Source: DATADW01 sp963733905
GTDB lineage: Bacteria; Actinomycetota; Acidimicrobiia; Spongiisociales; DATADW01
Assembly: GCA_963733905.1 (NCBI GenBank)
Contig: CAVTEU010000007.1
Location: 496,001-560,000 of the forward strand
DNA: 64,000 nt
Direction: 5' to 3'
Part shown: positions 7,786-16,925 of the stretch, in pieces
Numbering within the stretch: position 1 is the first letter of the stretch
Layout of the letters: the number at the start of each line of letters is the position of its first letter
Program-made: the position numbers and the translations under genes
The notes under the pieces: model-generated
The model's database searches: none
The model's input: only the letters and a program-made list of their open reading frames with translations
Told to the model about the DNA's origin: nothing

Positions 7786-8558
7786 TATCCCTTCCAATAC
7801 TGGACGACGGCGGCGAAGGTGTCGGGCTCGAGCGAGGCGCCGCCGACGAGGGCTCCGTCGATGCCGCGTTTCGCCATGAAGCCGGCGATGTTTCCCGGGT
7901 TGACCGAGCCGCCGTAGAGGATGCGGATGGTCGCCGCGGCGTCATCGCTCCAAATCCTCGCGACCGTGCCCCGGATGACGTCGATCGTCTCTGCGGCGTC
8001 CTCGGCCGATGCGTTGCGCCCGGTTCCTATCGCCCAGATCGGCTCGTAGGCGATGGCGATCGATCCGGCTGATTCGGCCGAGATCCCGCGCAGACCGGCT
8101 TCGATTTGACTCGTAACCACGTCCGCGGTGAGCCCTTCCTCGCGTTGCTGCAACGTCTCACCGACACACATGATGGGGATCATCGAATGGGCCAATATCG
8201 CCTTCACCTTGCGGTTGACCATGTCGTCGGTCTCCCCGAAAAGCTGTCGCCGCTCGGAATGGCCGGCGATCACGTAGCCGACGTCGAGCTTGGCCAGCAT
8301 CGAGGGTGAGATCTCGCCGGTGAAGGCGCCCTTCTCCTCCCAGTGGCAGTTCTGCGCACCGAGGATGATGCTCATGTGGTCGGTCTCGATCACGGTCTGT
8401 GCCGAGCGCAGCGCCGTCGCCGGCGGGCAGATGACGACATCGACCCGCTCGTAGCAGTCGGGGTCGAGCCGGTAGCTGAGCTTCTGCACCATCTGGATGG
8501 TCTCGAGATGGGTGGCGTTCATCTTCCAGTTCCCGGCGATGAGAGGTTTACGGTCCAT
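7785..8558 (-). CDS. tpiA: triosephosphate isomerase
   Basis: Interconverts dihydroxyacetone phosphate and glyceraldehyde 3-phosphate. GNWKMN has the substrate-binding Lys, IAGHSERR the electrophilic His, and IAYEPIWAIGTG the catalytic Glu; the phosphate-binding GGSVNPGN and LVGGASL loops are intact. Length is about 257 residues. ATG 8558 is preferred; an in-frame TTG lies one codon upstream. It begins three bases after the pgk stop, so the two are probably co-translated. The 7-bp repeat array begins at its stop codon. Confidence 0.97.
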   Translation of the reverse strand: MDRKPLIAGNWKMNATHLETIQMVQKLSYRLDPDCYERVDVVICPPATALRSAQTVIETDHMSIILGAQNCHWEEKGAFTGEISPSMLAKLDVGYVIAGHSERRQLFGETDDMVNRKVKAILAHSMIPIMCVGETLQQREEGLTADVVTSQIEAGLRGISAESAGSIAIAYEPIWAIGTGRNASAEDAAETIDVIRGTVARIWSDDAAATIRILYGGSVNPGNIAGFMAKRGIDGALVGGASLEPDTFAAVVQYWKG

Positions 8559-8561
8559 CAA

Positions 8562-9738
8562 TCATCCCCATCGCTCCAGTGCGGCAACCCCGGGGAGGGT
8601 GGCGCCCTCGAGCATCTCGAGACCTGCCCCTCCTCCGGTGGAGAGATGCGAGACCCTCTCCTCCAACCCGAACTGCCGCATGGCGGCCACCGAGTCACCG
8701 CCACCAACCACGGTGAAACCGGGGTGGTCGGCGATCGCCTCGGCCACCCGACGGGTCCCTGCGGCGAACGAGTCCCACTCGAACACACCCATCGGACCGT
8801 TCCAGAACACCGTTGCGCCCGATGCGATCTCTGCGGCGAACCGCTCGGCCGTTTCCGGGCCGATGTCGAGCCCGACCGTGCCCGGGGCGAGGTCCCCGAC
8901 ATCGACCACCGAATGGGACGCATCCTCGGCGAGACGGTCGGCGACGACGATGTCCGTTGGGAGCACGATCTTGTCACCGTGCTCGCTCTCGAGGATTGCC
9001 GTCACCTCTTCGATCCTGTCCCTCTCCAGCAGCGAATCTCCAACCTCCCGACCTTGGGCAGCGAGCAGGGTGAAGCACATCCCGCCGCCGATGAGTAGGA
9101 CGTCGACTCTGGGCAGAAGCGAACCGATCACGCCCAGCTTGTCCGACACTTTGGCGCCGCCGAGGACGACGACGTAGGGGGTGTCCGGGGAGCCGAGCAA
9201 CCGCCCGAATGCCTCCACCTCGGCAAGCAGGAGCGGTCCACCGACCGAACGAACGAAGTCTGTCACCCCCACCGTGGAGGCGTGTGCCCGGTGCGCCGAG
9301 CCAAAGGCATCGAGCACGAAGAGGTCACCCAAGCCTTGCCAGCCGCTCGGCGAGTGATGCGTCGTTCTTGGTCTCACCCGCCTCGAACCTGGTGTTCTCC
9401 AACAGGATGACATCGCCCGGCGCCGCCTCCGCAACAGCCGCCTCGGCGGCGTCGCCCGCCACAACGTCGAGCTTGGTGACGGGGAATCCGCCCAGCTCCG
9501 AGAGACGGGTACCGACAGGGTCCATCCGAAACGCGGGATCCGGGCCTTTCGGCCTTCCCAAATGGCTACATACCGTGACCACCGACCCTTCCTCACGGAG
9601 CCTCTCGATGGTGGGAAGGCTGGCGACGATCCTGAAGTCGTCTGCCACCTGGCCATCGTCGAGCGGTACGTTGAGGTCGGCCCGGACCAGGACCCGGCGC
9701 GGGATCTCGACGTCGTCGAGTGTCGGCACGCCGCTCAA
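8562..9738 (-). CDS. pgk: phosphoglycerate kinase, one frame break
   Basis: Transfers phosphate from 1,3-bisphosphoglycerate to ADP. The N-terminal domain (VLVRADLNVPLDDG, CSHLGRPKG, LENTRFEAGE) is in one frame to about 9325. The rest (LDAFGSAHRAHAST, LGGAKVSDKLG, LIGGGMCFTLL, FWNGPMGVFE, GGGDSVAAMRQFG, STGGGA) is in the next. The join ERLARLG/DLFVLDAFG is broken by one added T in GGGTGACC, which makes a TGA. All catalytic parts are otherwise intact. The TTG start overlaps the yvcK stop as TTGA; GTG 9729 is an alternative. Confidence 0.93.
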
Positions 9739-10716
9739 CCGCTCCCCCTCTTCCCCGCCAGCGCGGCGAGGACCTCACCGAGCCGGATGGGATCGTGCTG
9801 GGGCCATTCCGCATCGGGGTCGTCGATCCGGGCGGCCGTCATCTCCCAACCCAGGGCGGCCGACTCGTGTCGATCGAGGATCAACTGGTCGTGCCCGGGC
9901 GGGACATGCGAGGACTCCATCGTGGGCGATGACCGCCCCCCCATCGATCCCTCCGAGCCGGCTGAGTACGTCGAGATGATCGAGAGCCTTCATCCCCAGG
10001 GTCTCGCCGTCCTGGGTGATGAGGTTGAGAACCGCCACCCGTTTCGCCGGGGAGTAGTTGATCGCATCGGCGATCCCGGGAACGACCAGGACCGAGAGCA
10101 CCGATGTGTAGAGGCTCCCCGGGCCGAGGATGATCTGGTCGGCAGATTCGATCGCCGCGATGGCATCGGGGTTGGCGGTCACGTCACCGGGAACGAGCGA
10201 CAGCGATTCGATCCCGCCGCGAGCCCGGGTGATCTCTGCTTGGCCCGAAACGGTGCTGCCGGCGACCCTGGCCTCCATGATGAGCCGCTGGCAGGCGACC
10301 GGGATCACATGGCCAACGGCGCCCAGCATCGCCTCGGCGGCCCGGATGGCCGAGCCGAACCCGCCGAGTAGCTCGCTCAACGTGGCGAGGATCAAATTTC
10401 CCATCGAGTGGCCGGCGACGTCGCCTGTGTCGAAGCGGTGGGCGAAGACTTCGCCCCACACGGTTGGCTCCGGGCTCAGCGCCAATAGGCAGCGACGGAT
10501 GTCGCCTGGGGGTGGGATGCCGAAGTCGCCGCTGAGCCGCCCCGACGATCCACCGTCGTCGCTCACCGTCACCACGGCAGAAATCGAGCCGGCGTAGCTC
10601 TGCGCCGCCTCGAGCACCCGGGCCAACCCGTGACCACCGCCCAAGGCCACCACCCGTGGACCGCTCTCGTCGAGCCGCAGCGGCTCCAATTGCACCGCGG
10701 GTTCGGTGGCGTTCAC
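9735..10716 (-). CDS. yvcK: YvcK/CofD-like cell-envelope regulator, frame break near the end
   Basis: Member of the CofD-like superfamily; in other bacteria YvcK binds UDP-GlcNAc and adjusts carbon flow into cell wall precursors. Seen: VVALGGGHGLARVL, VVTVSDDGGSSGRL, PPPGDIRRCL, DVAGHSMGNLILA and ILGPGSLYTSVL. GTG 10716 overlaps the rapZ stop as GTGA, which fixes the start. Near 9930 the frame changes: the true end (SSHVPPGHDQLILDRHES, stop at 9735) is in another frame than the body, which would otherwise run to 9775. It is followed directly by pgk, without whiA. Confidence 0.92.
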
Positions 10717-11624
10717 CTGTCGATATCCCGGTGCCGGATGGTGGCTGCGATGTGATGTTCCTCGAGCCAGCGGCGCAACTCCTCGGCGAGGGTGACCGAG
10801 CGATGCCGCCCTCCTGTACACCCGATGGCGATGGTGAGGTACGACTTGGCCTCCTCGCGGAACCGGGGGATGAGAAACCCGAGCAGGTCCTCCACCCTGT
10901 CGAGGAAGGCGACGGCATCGGGGTTCCCCATCACGTACTTGGATACGGCGGGGTCTTTCCCGGTCTGCGGCCTGAGCTCGGGGACCCAGTGGGGATTGGG
11001 AAGGAACCGGCAGTCGAACACCAGGTCTGCCTCGCGGGGGACACCGTGCTTGTACCCGAAGGTGACCAGCGCCACCTGCATCGGCTGGCTGACCGGCTGG
11101 TCGCGGAACCGCTCCTCTACCTGGCGCCGCAGCTGGTGGACGTTGGTGTCGGTGGTGTCGATGACCAGATCGGCGCCCTCCCGTATCTCACCGAGGAGGG
11201 CACGCTCGGCGGCGATCGACTCGGTGATGGTGGCGGCAGGCACCGGGTGGGGTCGACGGCTCTCCGAGTAGCGGCGCACCAGGGCGGCGTCATCAGCATC
11301 GACGAAGAGGACCGTGGTTTCCACACCGGCGGCACGAAGCCGGTTTACCGCGCCCTGTAACTCGTCGGAAGGGAGCCCGCCCCGGGAATCGACCACGACC
11401 GCCAGACGCTTACGACCCTCGGGCACGTCGTTGAGTGCCACGACATCGCCCATCAACCCGGGAGGGAGGTTGTCGATCACGAAGTAGCCGAGATCCTCCA
11501 GCACCTTGGCCACCGTCGAACGCCCCGCACCCGACATCCCGGTCACCACCATGACCCTGGGGTGGAGCGGGGCGGTGCCGGCTGTCTCGGGGTGTTCGAT
11601 GGACGGGGTCACCACGTCAGCCAT
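10713..11624 (-). CDS. rapZ: RNase adapter RapZ / nucleotide-binding protein
   Basis: P-loop protein of the RapZ/YvcJ family; in enterobacteria it directs degradation of a small RNA that controls GlcN6P synthase, while in Gram-positives it hydrolyses nucleotides and has a less clear role. Seen: the Walker A variant GMSGAGRSTVAK, the DNLPP motif (VIDNLPPGL), LVFDCRFLPNPHW and the C-terminal CTGGRHRSV. ATG 11624 overlaps the uvrC stop by 8 bases; the upstream ATG is inside uvrC and unlikely. It is the second gene of the uvrC-rapZ-yvcK-pgk-tpiA block. Confidence 0.95.
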   Translation of the reverse strand: MADVVTPSIEHPETAGTAPLHPRVMVVTGMSGAGRSTVAKVLEDLGYFVIDNLPPGLMGDVVALNDVPEGRKRLAVVVDSRGGLPSDELQGAVNRLRAAGVETTVLFVDADDAALVRRYSESRRPHPVPAATITESIAAERALLGEIREGADLVIDTTDTNVHQLRRQVEERFRDQPVSQPMQVALVTFGYKHGVPREADLVFDCRFLPNPHWVPELRPQTGKDPAVSKYVMGNPDAVAFLDRVEDLLGFLIPRFREEAKSYLTIAIGCTGGRHRSVTLAEELRRWLEEHHIAATIRHRDIDR

Positions 11625-13440
11625 GGAGGGCAGCGTAGAGCGACTGCGCCACCCCATCCGGGACGACATCGGCCAGCTCTGCCATCTCAGCGGTGCGGAG
11701 CCGCTTGAGCGAGCCGAATCTCTTGAGCAATGCCTTCTTCCGCACCGGCCCCAGCCCGGGGACGTCGTCGAGCACCGAATCGATCATCGATCGGGACCGC
11801 AGCGTCTGGTGGTAGGTGTTGGCGAAACGGTGCGCTTCATCGCGCACTCTCTGCAGCAGGTAAAGAGCCTCCTGATCGCGGGGGATCCGCAGCGGCTCGG
11901 GCCGGCCCGGGAGGTACACCTCCTCCATTTTCTTCGCCAGCCCTGCCGCCGGGATGTCGAGCCCGAGCTCGTCGAGGACTTTCTCAGCCCGGCCGAGCTG
12001 GCCGGCGCCACCGTCTACGAGGATCAAAGAGGGCGGATAGGAGAAACGCCCTCTCCTGTTGGGCGACTGATCTACCTCGCGCAGATAAGCGAGCAACCGT
12101 CGACGGAGCACCTCTTCCATCGAGGCGAAGTCGTCCTGCCCTGCCACGGTACGGACCCGGAACCTGCGGTAATCGGATCGCTTGGGAAGCCCGTCTTCGA
12201 GTACCACCATGGAGCCGACCGTGTCACCACCCTGGAGCGTCGCGATGTCATACGCCTCGATCCGAAGCGGCGCCTCGGGAAGGTCGAGCACGTCTTGCAG
12301 GCTTCGCAGCGCCTGCGCCCGGGCGTTGTGGTCCGACTGGCGACGCATCCGGTGTCGGGCGAAGACTTCGGCGGCGTTCGCCCTCGTTGTCTCCATGAGC
12401 CGGCGCTTGGAACCGCGCTGCGGCACACGCAGCTTCACCGGACCGCCCCGCCTCTCGGTGAGCCACGCCTCCCACAGGTCGTGGTCGGGAGGCAGTTCCT
12501 CGACCAGAACCGTACGAGGCGGAGGTTCATCCCCGTATAGCTCACGCAATACAGAACCAAACAGCTCGGCGCGGGTGACGTCTTCGACCCGGTCGAGCAC
12601 GGTGCTCAGGTTCCCCACCACACGGCCCCGTCGGACCTTGATGACCTGGAGCGACGCTTCCAGCGGATCATCCTCGAGCGCCACCAGGTCCAGGTCCTCG
12701 GAGCGGTCGGTCACGACTTCCTGACGGGCCAGGGCACGATCGACGTCCACGATCCGGTCGCGGAACCGGGCCGCCACCTCGTACTCCTGGACATCGGCTG
12801 CGGCGAACATCTCCCGTCGCATCCCGGCAATCACCTGGTCGGTGTCACCCTGGAGAAAGGCGGCCAATCCGTCGACGTAGCTCTGGTATTCCTCATCGTT
12901 CACTGCGTCGATGCATGGCCCCGAGCACTTCTCGATGTGATACAGGAGGCAGGGGCGACCCATCGCCTCCTGACGTCGGAAGAGGCTGTCCGAGCAGGTA
13001 CGGATCGGGAAGGTACGCAGCAGTTGGTCGAGCGTCTTCCTGATGGCGTAGGTATGGGCATAAGGGCCGAAGTACTGGGTGCCTTTGCGCCGCTTGCCCC
13101 GCATCACCCTGGCCCGCGGCCATCGGTCCGAGCGGGTGATGGCCAGGTAGGGGTAGCTCTTGTCGTCGCGGAGCCTGATGTTGAACCTGGGCCGGTGCTC
13201 CTTGATCAACGAGTACTCCAGCATCACCGCCGACACCTCGCTGTCGGTGACGATCCAATCGACGTTCTCGGCGGTATCGACCATCGCCTGCGTTCTTGCC
13301 TCGAGGTCGCGGGTGAAGTAGGAGACGATTCTCTTGCGGAGCGAATTCGCCTTGCCCACGTAGAGCACCCTGCCGTCACGGTCACGCCAGAGGTAGGCGC
13401 CCGGGGCATCGGGGATGGTCGAGGTGACTGGTCGCTTCAT
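11617..13440 (-). CDS. uvrC: UvrABC system protein C
   Basis: Nuclease subunit that makes both incisions in nucleotide excision repair. Domain order: GIY-YIG nuclease (GAYLWRDRDGRVLYVGKA) at 12-90, a Cys-rich link (CLLYHIEKCSGPC), UVR motif near 210 (EYEVAARFRDRI), RNase H-like second nuclease (IEAYDIATLQGGDTVGS, ILVDGGAGQLGRA) and two helix-hairpin-helix motifs at the end (DVPGLGPVRKKALLKRFG). ATG 13440 with AGGTG upstream gives 607 residues; the longer frame to 13758 lies antisense in no recognisable domain. With uvrA and uvrB nearby, the full excision nuclease is encoded in 12 kb. Confidence 0.97.
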   Translation of the reverse strand: MKRPVTSTIPDAPGAYLWRDRDGRVLYVGKANSLRKRIVSYFTRDLEARTQAMVDTAENVDWIVTDSEVSAVMLEYSLIKEHRPRFNIRLRDDKSYPYLAITRSDRWPRARVMRGKRRKGTQYFGPYAHTYAIRKTLDQLLRTFPIRTCSDSLFRRQEAMGRPCLLYHIEKCSGPCIDAVNDEEYQSYVDGLAAFLQGDTDQVIAGMRREMFAAADVQEYEVAARFRDRIVDVDRALARQEVVTDRSEDLDLVALEDDPLEASLQVIKVRRGRVVGNLSTVLDRVEDVTRAELFGSVLRELYGDEPPPRTVLVEELPPDHDLWEAWLTERRGGPVKLRVPQRGSKRRLMETTRANAAEVFARHRMRRQSDHNARAQALRSLQDVLDLPEAPLRIEAYDIATLQGGDTVGSMVVLEDGLPKRSDYRRFRVRTVAGQDDFASMEEVLRRRLLAYLREVDQSPNRRGRFSYPPSLILVDGGAGQLGRAEKVLDELGLDIPAAGLAKKMEEVYLPGRPEPLRIPRDQEALYLLQRVRDEAHRFANTYHQTLRSRSMIDSVLDDVPGLGPVRKKALLKRFGSLKRLRTAEMAELADVVPDGVAQSLYAALHG

Positions 13441-13472
13441 CACCTGTGAGGGTATTGGCTGGTGAGAGTGTC

Positions 13473-13859
13473 TCAGGCCAGCTGCAGACCGATCACCGGT
13501 GCCATGCGATCGAAATCGGCATCGGCATGGAGCAGCGGGACTTCGGCTCGTGTGGCCACCGCCGCGACCAGGCAGTCGGACAGCGTGCGCGGTGTGATAC
13601 CCGATCGGCGGCAGCGCTGATAGATGCGAGCCGCGGCCTCGTAGTCGAATAGCGGGCGGACTGGTAGCAGCCGGCATCGATTGAGCAAACGTGACAATGT
13701 CGTGCCCTCGGCGGGAGAGCGCGCTCCGGCGAGCAACTCCAGCATGACAATGTCGCAAGTGGCCACGGGTGATTCATCTCCGATGAGTGCGTCGACCCGC
13801 AGGCAAATCGCCGAACCCGTATCCCGCAGGAATTCAATCCATGCAGAGGTGTCAATCAA
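13473..13859 (-). CDS. vapC: VapC-type PIN-domain toxin
   Basis: A 128-residue PIN ribonuclease. The first Asp is in MIDTSAWIEF, the Glu in VMLELLAGA, and the later acids in TLSDCLVAAVA and LLHADADFDRMA, giving the metal-binding set. VapC toxins cut tRNA or rRNA when their antitoxin is degraded. The TTG start lies five bases after the antitoxin stop. It sits between uvrC and a methyltransferase, all on the minus strand. Target RNA cannot be inferred. Confidence 0.93.
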   Translation of the reverse strand: MIDTSAWIEFLRDTGSAICLRVDALIGDESPVATCDIVMLELLAGARSPAEGTTLSRLLNRCRLLPVRPLFDYEAAARIYQRCRRSGITPRTLSDCLVAAVATRAEVPLLHADADFDRMAPVIGLQLA

Positions 13860-13864
13860 GGTGG

Positions 13865-14113
13865 TCAGGACGGGCCCTTCTCTTCAGCCGGACCGTCAAC
13901 GTCCCAAAGCCATTGCATCCGGTCCTGTCGCATAGCTTCGAGATTTCCCTCCCATCCCGTGCCTCGCATGGCCAGTGCTTCCTCTCGGCTCATCGCCTCA
14001 CCAGCGGCCCTGCGTAGTGCCAGGTCGACCGCCTCCCTCTTGGTGCGCACGCCGTACCGCTCCATGACCCGGGCGATCAGTTGATCGTCGATTTCGATGT
14101 TCGTGCGACCCAT
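13865..14113 (-). CDS. vapB: VapB-type antitoxin
   Basis: An 82-residue antitoxin. GRTNIEIDDQLIARVMERYG is the strand-helix start of the type II VapB (MazE/RHH-like VapB family, DUF2191 type), followed by TKREAVDLALRRAA and a C-terminal toxin-binding tail rich in Trp and charged residues. ATG 14113 is chosen because the family begins here; the longer frame upstream is unrelated. It overlaps no neighbour and is followed after five bases by vapC. A perfect palindrome 12 bases upstream is the likely autoregulatory site. Confidence 0.9.
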   Translation of the reverse strand: MGRTNIEIDDQLIARVMERYGVRTKREAVDLALRRAAGEAMSREEALAMRGTGWEGNLEAMRQDRMQWLWDVDGPAEEKGPS

Positions 14114-14125
14114 GGCTACACCATC

Positions 14126-14143
14126 ATACACCTTCAGGTGTAT
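14126..14143. promoter_or_regulatory. candidate VapBC operator palindrome
   Basis: ATACACCT-TC-AGGTGTAT is a perfect 8-bp inverted repeat, 12 bases before the vapB start codon. VapBC complexes commonly repress their own promoter through such palindromes; that it does so here is inference from position. Confidence 0.7.
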
Positions 14144-14147
14144 CGGG

Positions 14148-14191
14148 AGGTAGCTGCCAACCAGGTGGGGAAACCCAGGTAGCTGCCAACC
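14148..14191. repeat. 15-bp direct repeat in the vapB leader
   Basis: The string AGGTAGCTGCCAACC occurs at 14148-14162 and again at 14177-14191, a period of 29. The second copy is part of the hairpin that ends the upstream methyltransferase gene. Confidence 0.7.
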
Positions 14192-14198
14192 CTGGGTT
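14172..14198 (-). terminator. hairpin after the methyltransferase gene
   Basis: AACCCAGG and CCTGGGTT pair perfectly around an 11-base loop, four bases after the methyltransferase stop. It would separate that transcript from vapBC. Confidence 0.55.
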
Positions 14199-14202
14199 GG
14201 TA

Positions 14203-14907
14203 TCAGCGCCTGCGCCACCTCACTCCGAGTAGCCGTGGGAAGTGGCGCTGTTTGGCGAGCAAGGGGTCGTCGTTCGCCGCGCTCTGGGCGGGACCGCGCT
14301 CCTCCATCCGCTCCAACATCCACCCAGCGGTCGCCGCCGCGTTGAGCAGGTCGGCCATGGTGCGGTGGTGGAAACGGACGGAGTCGCCCCCGGCGAGCTC
14401 GTCGGAGTACCCGCGTGAGAAGTAGCGACCGGGGCGCCACATCACCTCGCCGTCGTCATCGAGCATCGGTGACGAGCCGGGCGCGGTCCAGACCGGATGG
14501 TTGAGGACCGCGGCGAGCACTCCATCGGCGCGGACCGCGGCAGCAGCTTGGGCGAGGAGATCGGCTTCGTCCTCGATGTGCTCCAGCACGAGGGAGAGGC
14601 AAACCCCGTCGAAACTGGCCGGTGCCACCCAGCCGAGATCGGGCAACCGGGCCCGCACCACCGGGCCGTGCCCGGCCGCCTCCTTGAGCAGGAGCAGGGA
14701 AATGTCGGTCCCGACCACCCAGCTTCCCCGTTGCGCAAGGCCCGCCATGACCGCGCCGGAACCGCAACCCAGGTCGAGATACCGGTGGCCCGGCTCCGGG
14801 TCGAGCAGTTCGAGCACGAGTGGCCAAATCTCCTCCCGGTACTCGGGGTCGCGCTCCGATTCCCCCCGCCACCAGGAGTCGAGTCGTTCCCAGGAGGGTT
14901 CGGTCAT
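14203..14907 (-). CDS. class I SAM-dependent methyltransferase
   Basis: A 234-residue Rossmann-fold methyltransferase: motif I YLDLGCGSGAVMAGLA, acidic motif II GTDISLLLL, motif IV region FDGVCLSLVLEHIED. The C-terminal part (YFSRGYSDEL, FHHRTMADLLNAAATAGW) resembles small-molecule or quinone-type methyltransferases of the UbiE/Methyltransf_11 group. Substrate is unknown. ATG overlaps the stop of the upstream spermidine-synthase-like gene (ATGA), so the two are translationally coupled and may act on related substrates. Confidence 0.85.
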   Translation of the reverse strand: MTEPSWERLDSWWRGESERDPEYREEIWPLVLELLDPEPGHRYLDLGCGSGAVMAGLAQRGSWVVGTDISLLLLKEAAGHGPVVRARLPDLGWVAPASFDGVCLSLVLEHIEDEADLLAQAAAAVRADGVLAAVLNHPVWTAPGSSPMLDDDGEVMWRPGRYFSRGYSDELAGGDSVRFHHRTMADLLNAAATAGWMLERMEERGPAQSAANDDPLLAKQRHFPRLLGVRWRRR

Positions 14908-16910
14908 GGTCCGGCGGTGGCGGCGTCAGGGACCGCCCGGCGCAGGTGACGCCGGCCGGCGAGAAAGGCCATGGCGTAGAGCGCGGCGGCGAGGACGAGA
15001 AGCGACCTGTACCCGACCACCAGGGCCAGATACTCGAGCACCCCGCCCACCATCGCCCCGAGCAGGTTGGTACCAAAGGCAGTGGTGGAAGAGGCCGTGT
15101 CCTTGAACCTCTGGGCGAAGACCAGGTTGGCCAGGTACACCGGGGCGAAGGCGAGGAGTGTCGCCGTTACCCATCTGAGGGCGATCGGCAGTTGGAGAAG
15201 CGCTTCCGGGGGAATCAGCCAGCCCACGGCGAGGGCGCCGAAGAGGAGCGCCCACAACACGGGTGGTGGAGGGAGCCGCCGCAACCTGGCCGTCTCCACC
15301 GCCAGGTACACGGTGAGGAGGATCCCGGTGAACACCAGGGCGTTCACCACCCAGGTCGTCCCGAAGAGCAGTGCGAACTGGACGACGTTCTTCGTCTCGA
15401 GGAGGAGGAAGGCTGCTCCCATGAAGAACAGGTCGAGGTAGATGAGCATCGCCTTCATCGGCCCTGACACGAGACGGACCGCCACCACTGAAACCAGCAG
15501 GATCAGTGCCACCGCCGCCAGGTAGATCCCGGGGAGTCCCGGCTCGCGCAGATAGAGGAAGGGGCGGTCGTCGGTGACCGGTGCGGGAGCCGCCGCAGTC
15601 GGCCTGGTTTGCGCCTCGGCAGGACAGTCGATGGCCTCGGGGTCGGTGGAGACCATCAGCGTGGCGAGGCCCCCGGCGTTGCCCACCACCTCGACACATG
15701 GGCTGGTGCCAAACACCTCCTCGAGCGTCCGGGAGAGACGATCGATGAGCCACTCCTCGCGGTAGTAGTTGTAGAAGGTGAGGACCCCGCCCGGTGCGAG
15801 CAGGTCCCGCGCCTGGGTCACCGCCTCCTCGGTGAACAGAAAGCTCTCCAACCGAAGCGCCGACTGCCCGGAGACCAGGGTGAGCGAGTCGGGCAGGGCG
15901 AAGATGATCATGTCGTAGTCACCTTCGCTCCGCTCCATGAAGGCGCGCCCATCGTCGATGTGGACATCGACATCGGGGTTGTCGTAGGGCTGGTCGGGGT
16001 GCTTGGCCTCCCCGATCCGATAGATCTCGGGGTCGATCTCGACGGCGTCGACGGTGGATGCGCCCTCCTCCAGCGCCAGGGCTACATCGGTTCCGCTCCC
16101 GGCGCCGATGATGAGCATCCGGTCGAGGGGGTGATCCGGTTGCAGCAGTTCGTAGGGACGGAAATAGAGAGGTTCGATCTCGCGCCGCGCCTCCACGGTC
16201 GATGCGGCCTGGTGGGGGATCCCATTGACGTTGATCCGGATCCACGGTGATCCGTCCTCGAGCACCGACTCCTTGGTCTCCACCTGGTAGTAGGGCGACC
16301 AGGAGAGGCCGGGGAGGAATGTCTGCCAGGCGAGGGCGGCGACGATGGCGGCCGCCGGCACCCACTGGAGCCAACCACGTCCGAGGAGGAAAACGAGGAG
16401 GGCGGCGGCAACGATCCCCCACACCAGCGGTGGTGCTCCGAAGAACGAGAGCGCGGCGAACCCGACCGTGCCGGCGATGCTCCCCAGGATGTCGAACCGG
16501 TAGGCCTGGAGGGGCTCGAACTTGGCGAAGGTGCGGGCGACCCCGTCGGCGATGGTGGTGAGGATGGCCGCCACAGCCAGGAAGATCAGCGGGAGCATGA
16601 CCCAAGGGGGCAGGCCGACGCTCTCGTACTCCCCGAAGTAGATGAGCCCGGCGCCGGTGCGGTCCACCTTGGCCGGGAAGAGGGCGACGAACACCACGTA
16701 CACCGCCAGCAGCAGCGGGGCATATTGGAAGATGGGCCGGCGGCGCCCCGCCCAGAGGAACCCGAGCCCGATCCCGAGGAAGCTCCCCAAGAGGACGAAG
16801 TTGGAGAAGAACGACAGGTAGACGACGTTCTCCCCGCTCCACCGGATCAGCGCCAGCTCCACGAAGAGCATCAGGAAGCTGAGGAGAACCAGCCGCACCT
16901 TGTCGGACAT
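14904..16910 (-). CDS. membrane-embedded spermidine synthase-like protein
   Basis: A 668-residue three-part protein. Residues 1-205 hold about six membrane helices (VELALIRW, SFLGIGLGFLWAG). Residues 220-430 hold an aminopropyltransferase-like SAM-fold domain: MLIIGAGSGTDVALAL, VDAVEIDPEIYRIG, VDVHIDDGRAFME and YDMIIFALPDS. The C-terminal 200 residues add about six more helices (LLLETKNVVQFALLFGTTW). Such fused proteins are common in bacteria and of uncertain chemistry; true polyamine synthesis is doubtful. The downstream methyltransferase overlaps it. Confidence 0.85.
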   Translation of the reverse strand: MSDKVRLVLLSFLMLFVELALIRWSGENVVYLSFFSNFVLLGSFLGIGLGFLWAGRRRPIFQYAPLLLAVYVVFVALFPAKVDRTGAGLIYFGEYESVGLPPWVMLPLIFLAVAAILTTIADGVARTFAKFEPLQAYRFDILGSIAGTVGFAALSFFGAPPLVWGIVAAALLVFLLGRGWLQWVPAAAIVAALAWQTFLPGLSWSPYYQVETKESVLEDGSPWIRINVNGIPHQAASTVEARREIEPLYFRPYELLQPDHPLDRMLIIGAGSGTDVALALEEGASTVDAVEIDPEIYRIGEAKHPDQPYDNPDVDVHIDDGRAFMERSEGDYDMIIFALPDSLTLVSGQSALRLESFLFTEEAVTQARDLLAPGGVLTFYNYYREEWLIDRLSRTLEEVFGTSPCVEVVGNAGGLATLMVSTDPEAIDCPAEAQTRPTAAAPAPVTDDRPFLYLREPGLPGIYLAAVALILLVSVVAVRLVSGPMKAMLIYLDLFFMGAAFLLLETKNVVQFALLFGTTWVVNALVFTGILLTVYLAVETARLRRLPPPPVLWALLFGALAVGWLIPPEALLQLPIALRWVTATLLAFAPVYLANLVFAQRFKDTASSTTAFGTNLLGAMVGGVLEYLALVVGYRSLLVLAAALYAMAFLAGRRHLRRAVPDAATAGP

Positions 16911-16925
16911 GGGGGGGCACGCTAG

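Noticed and set aside
8497..9177. Plus-strand open frame across pgk
   Set aside because: Antisense shadow of pgk with serine/proline bias typical of reversed high-GC codons.
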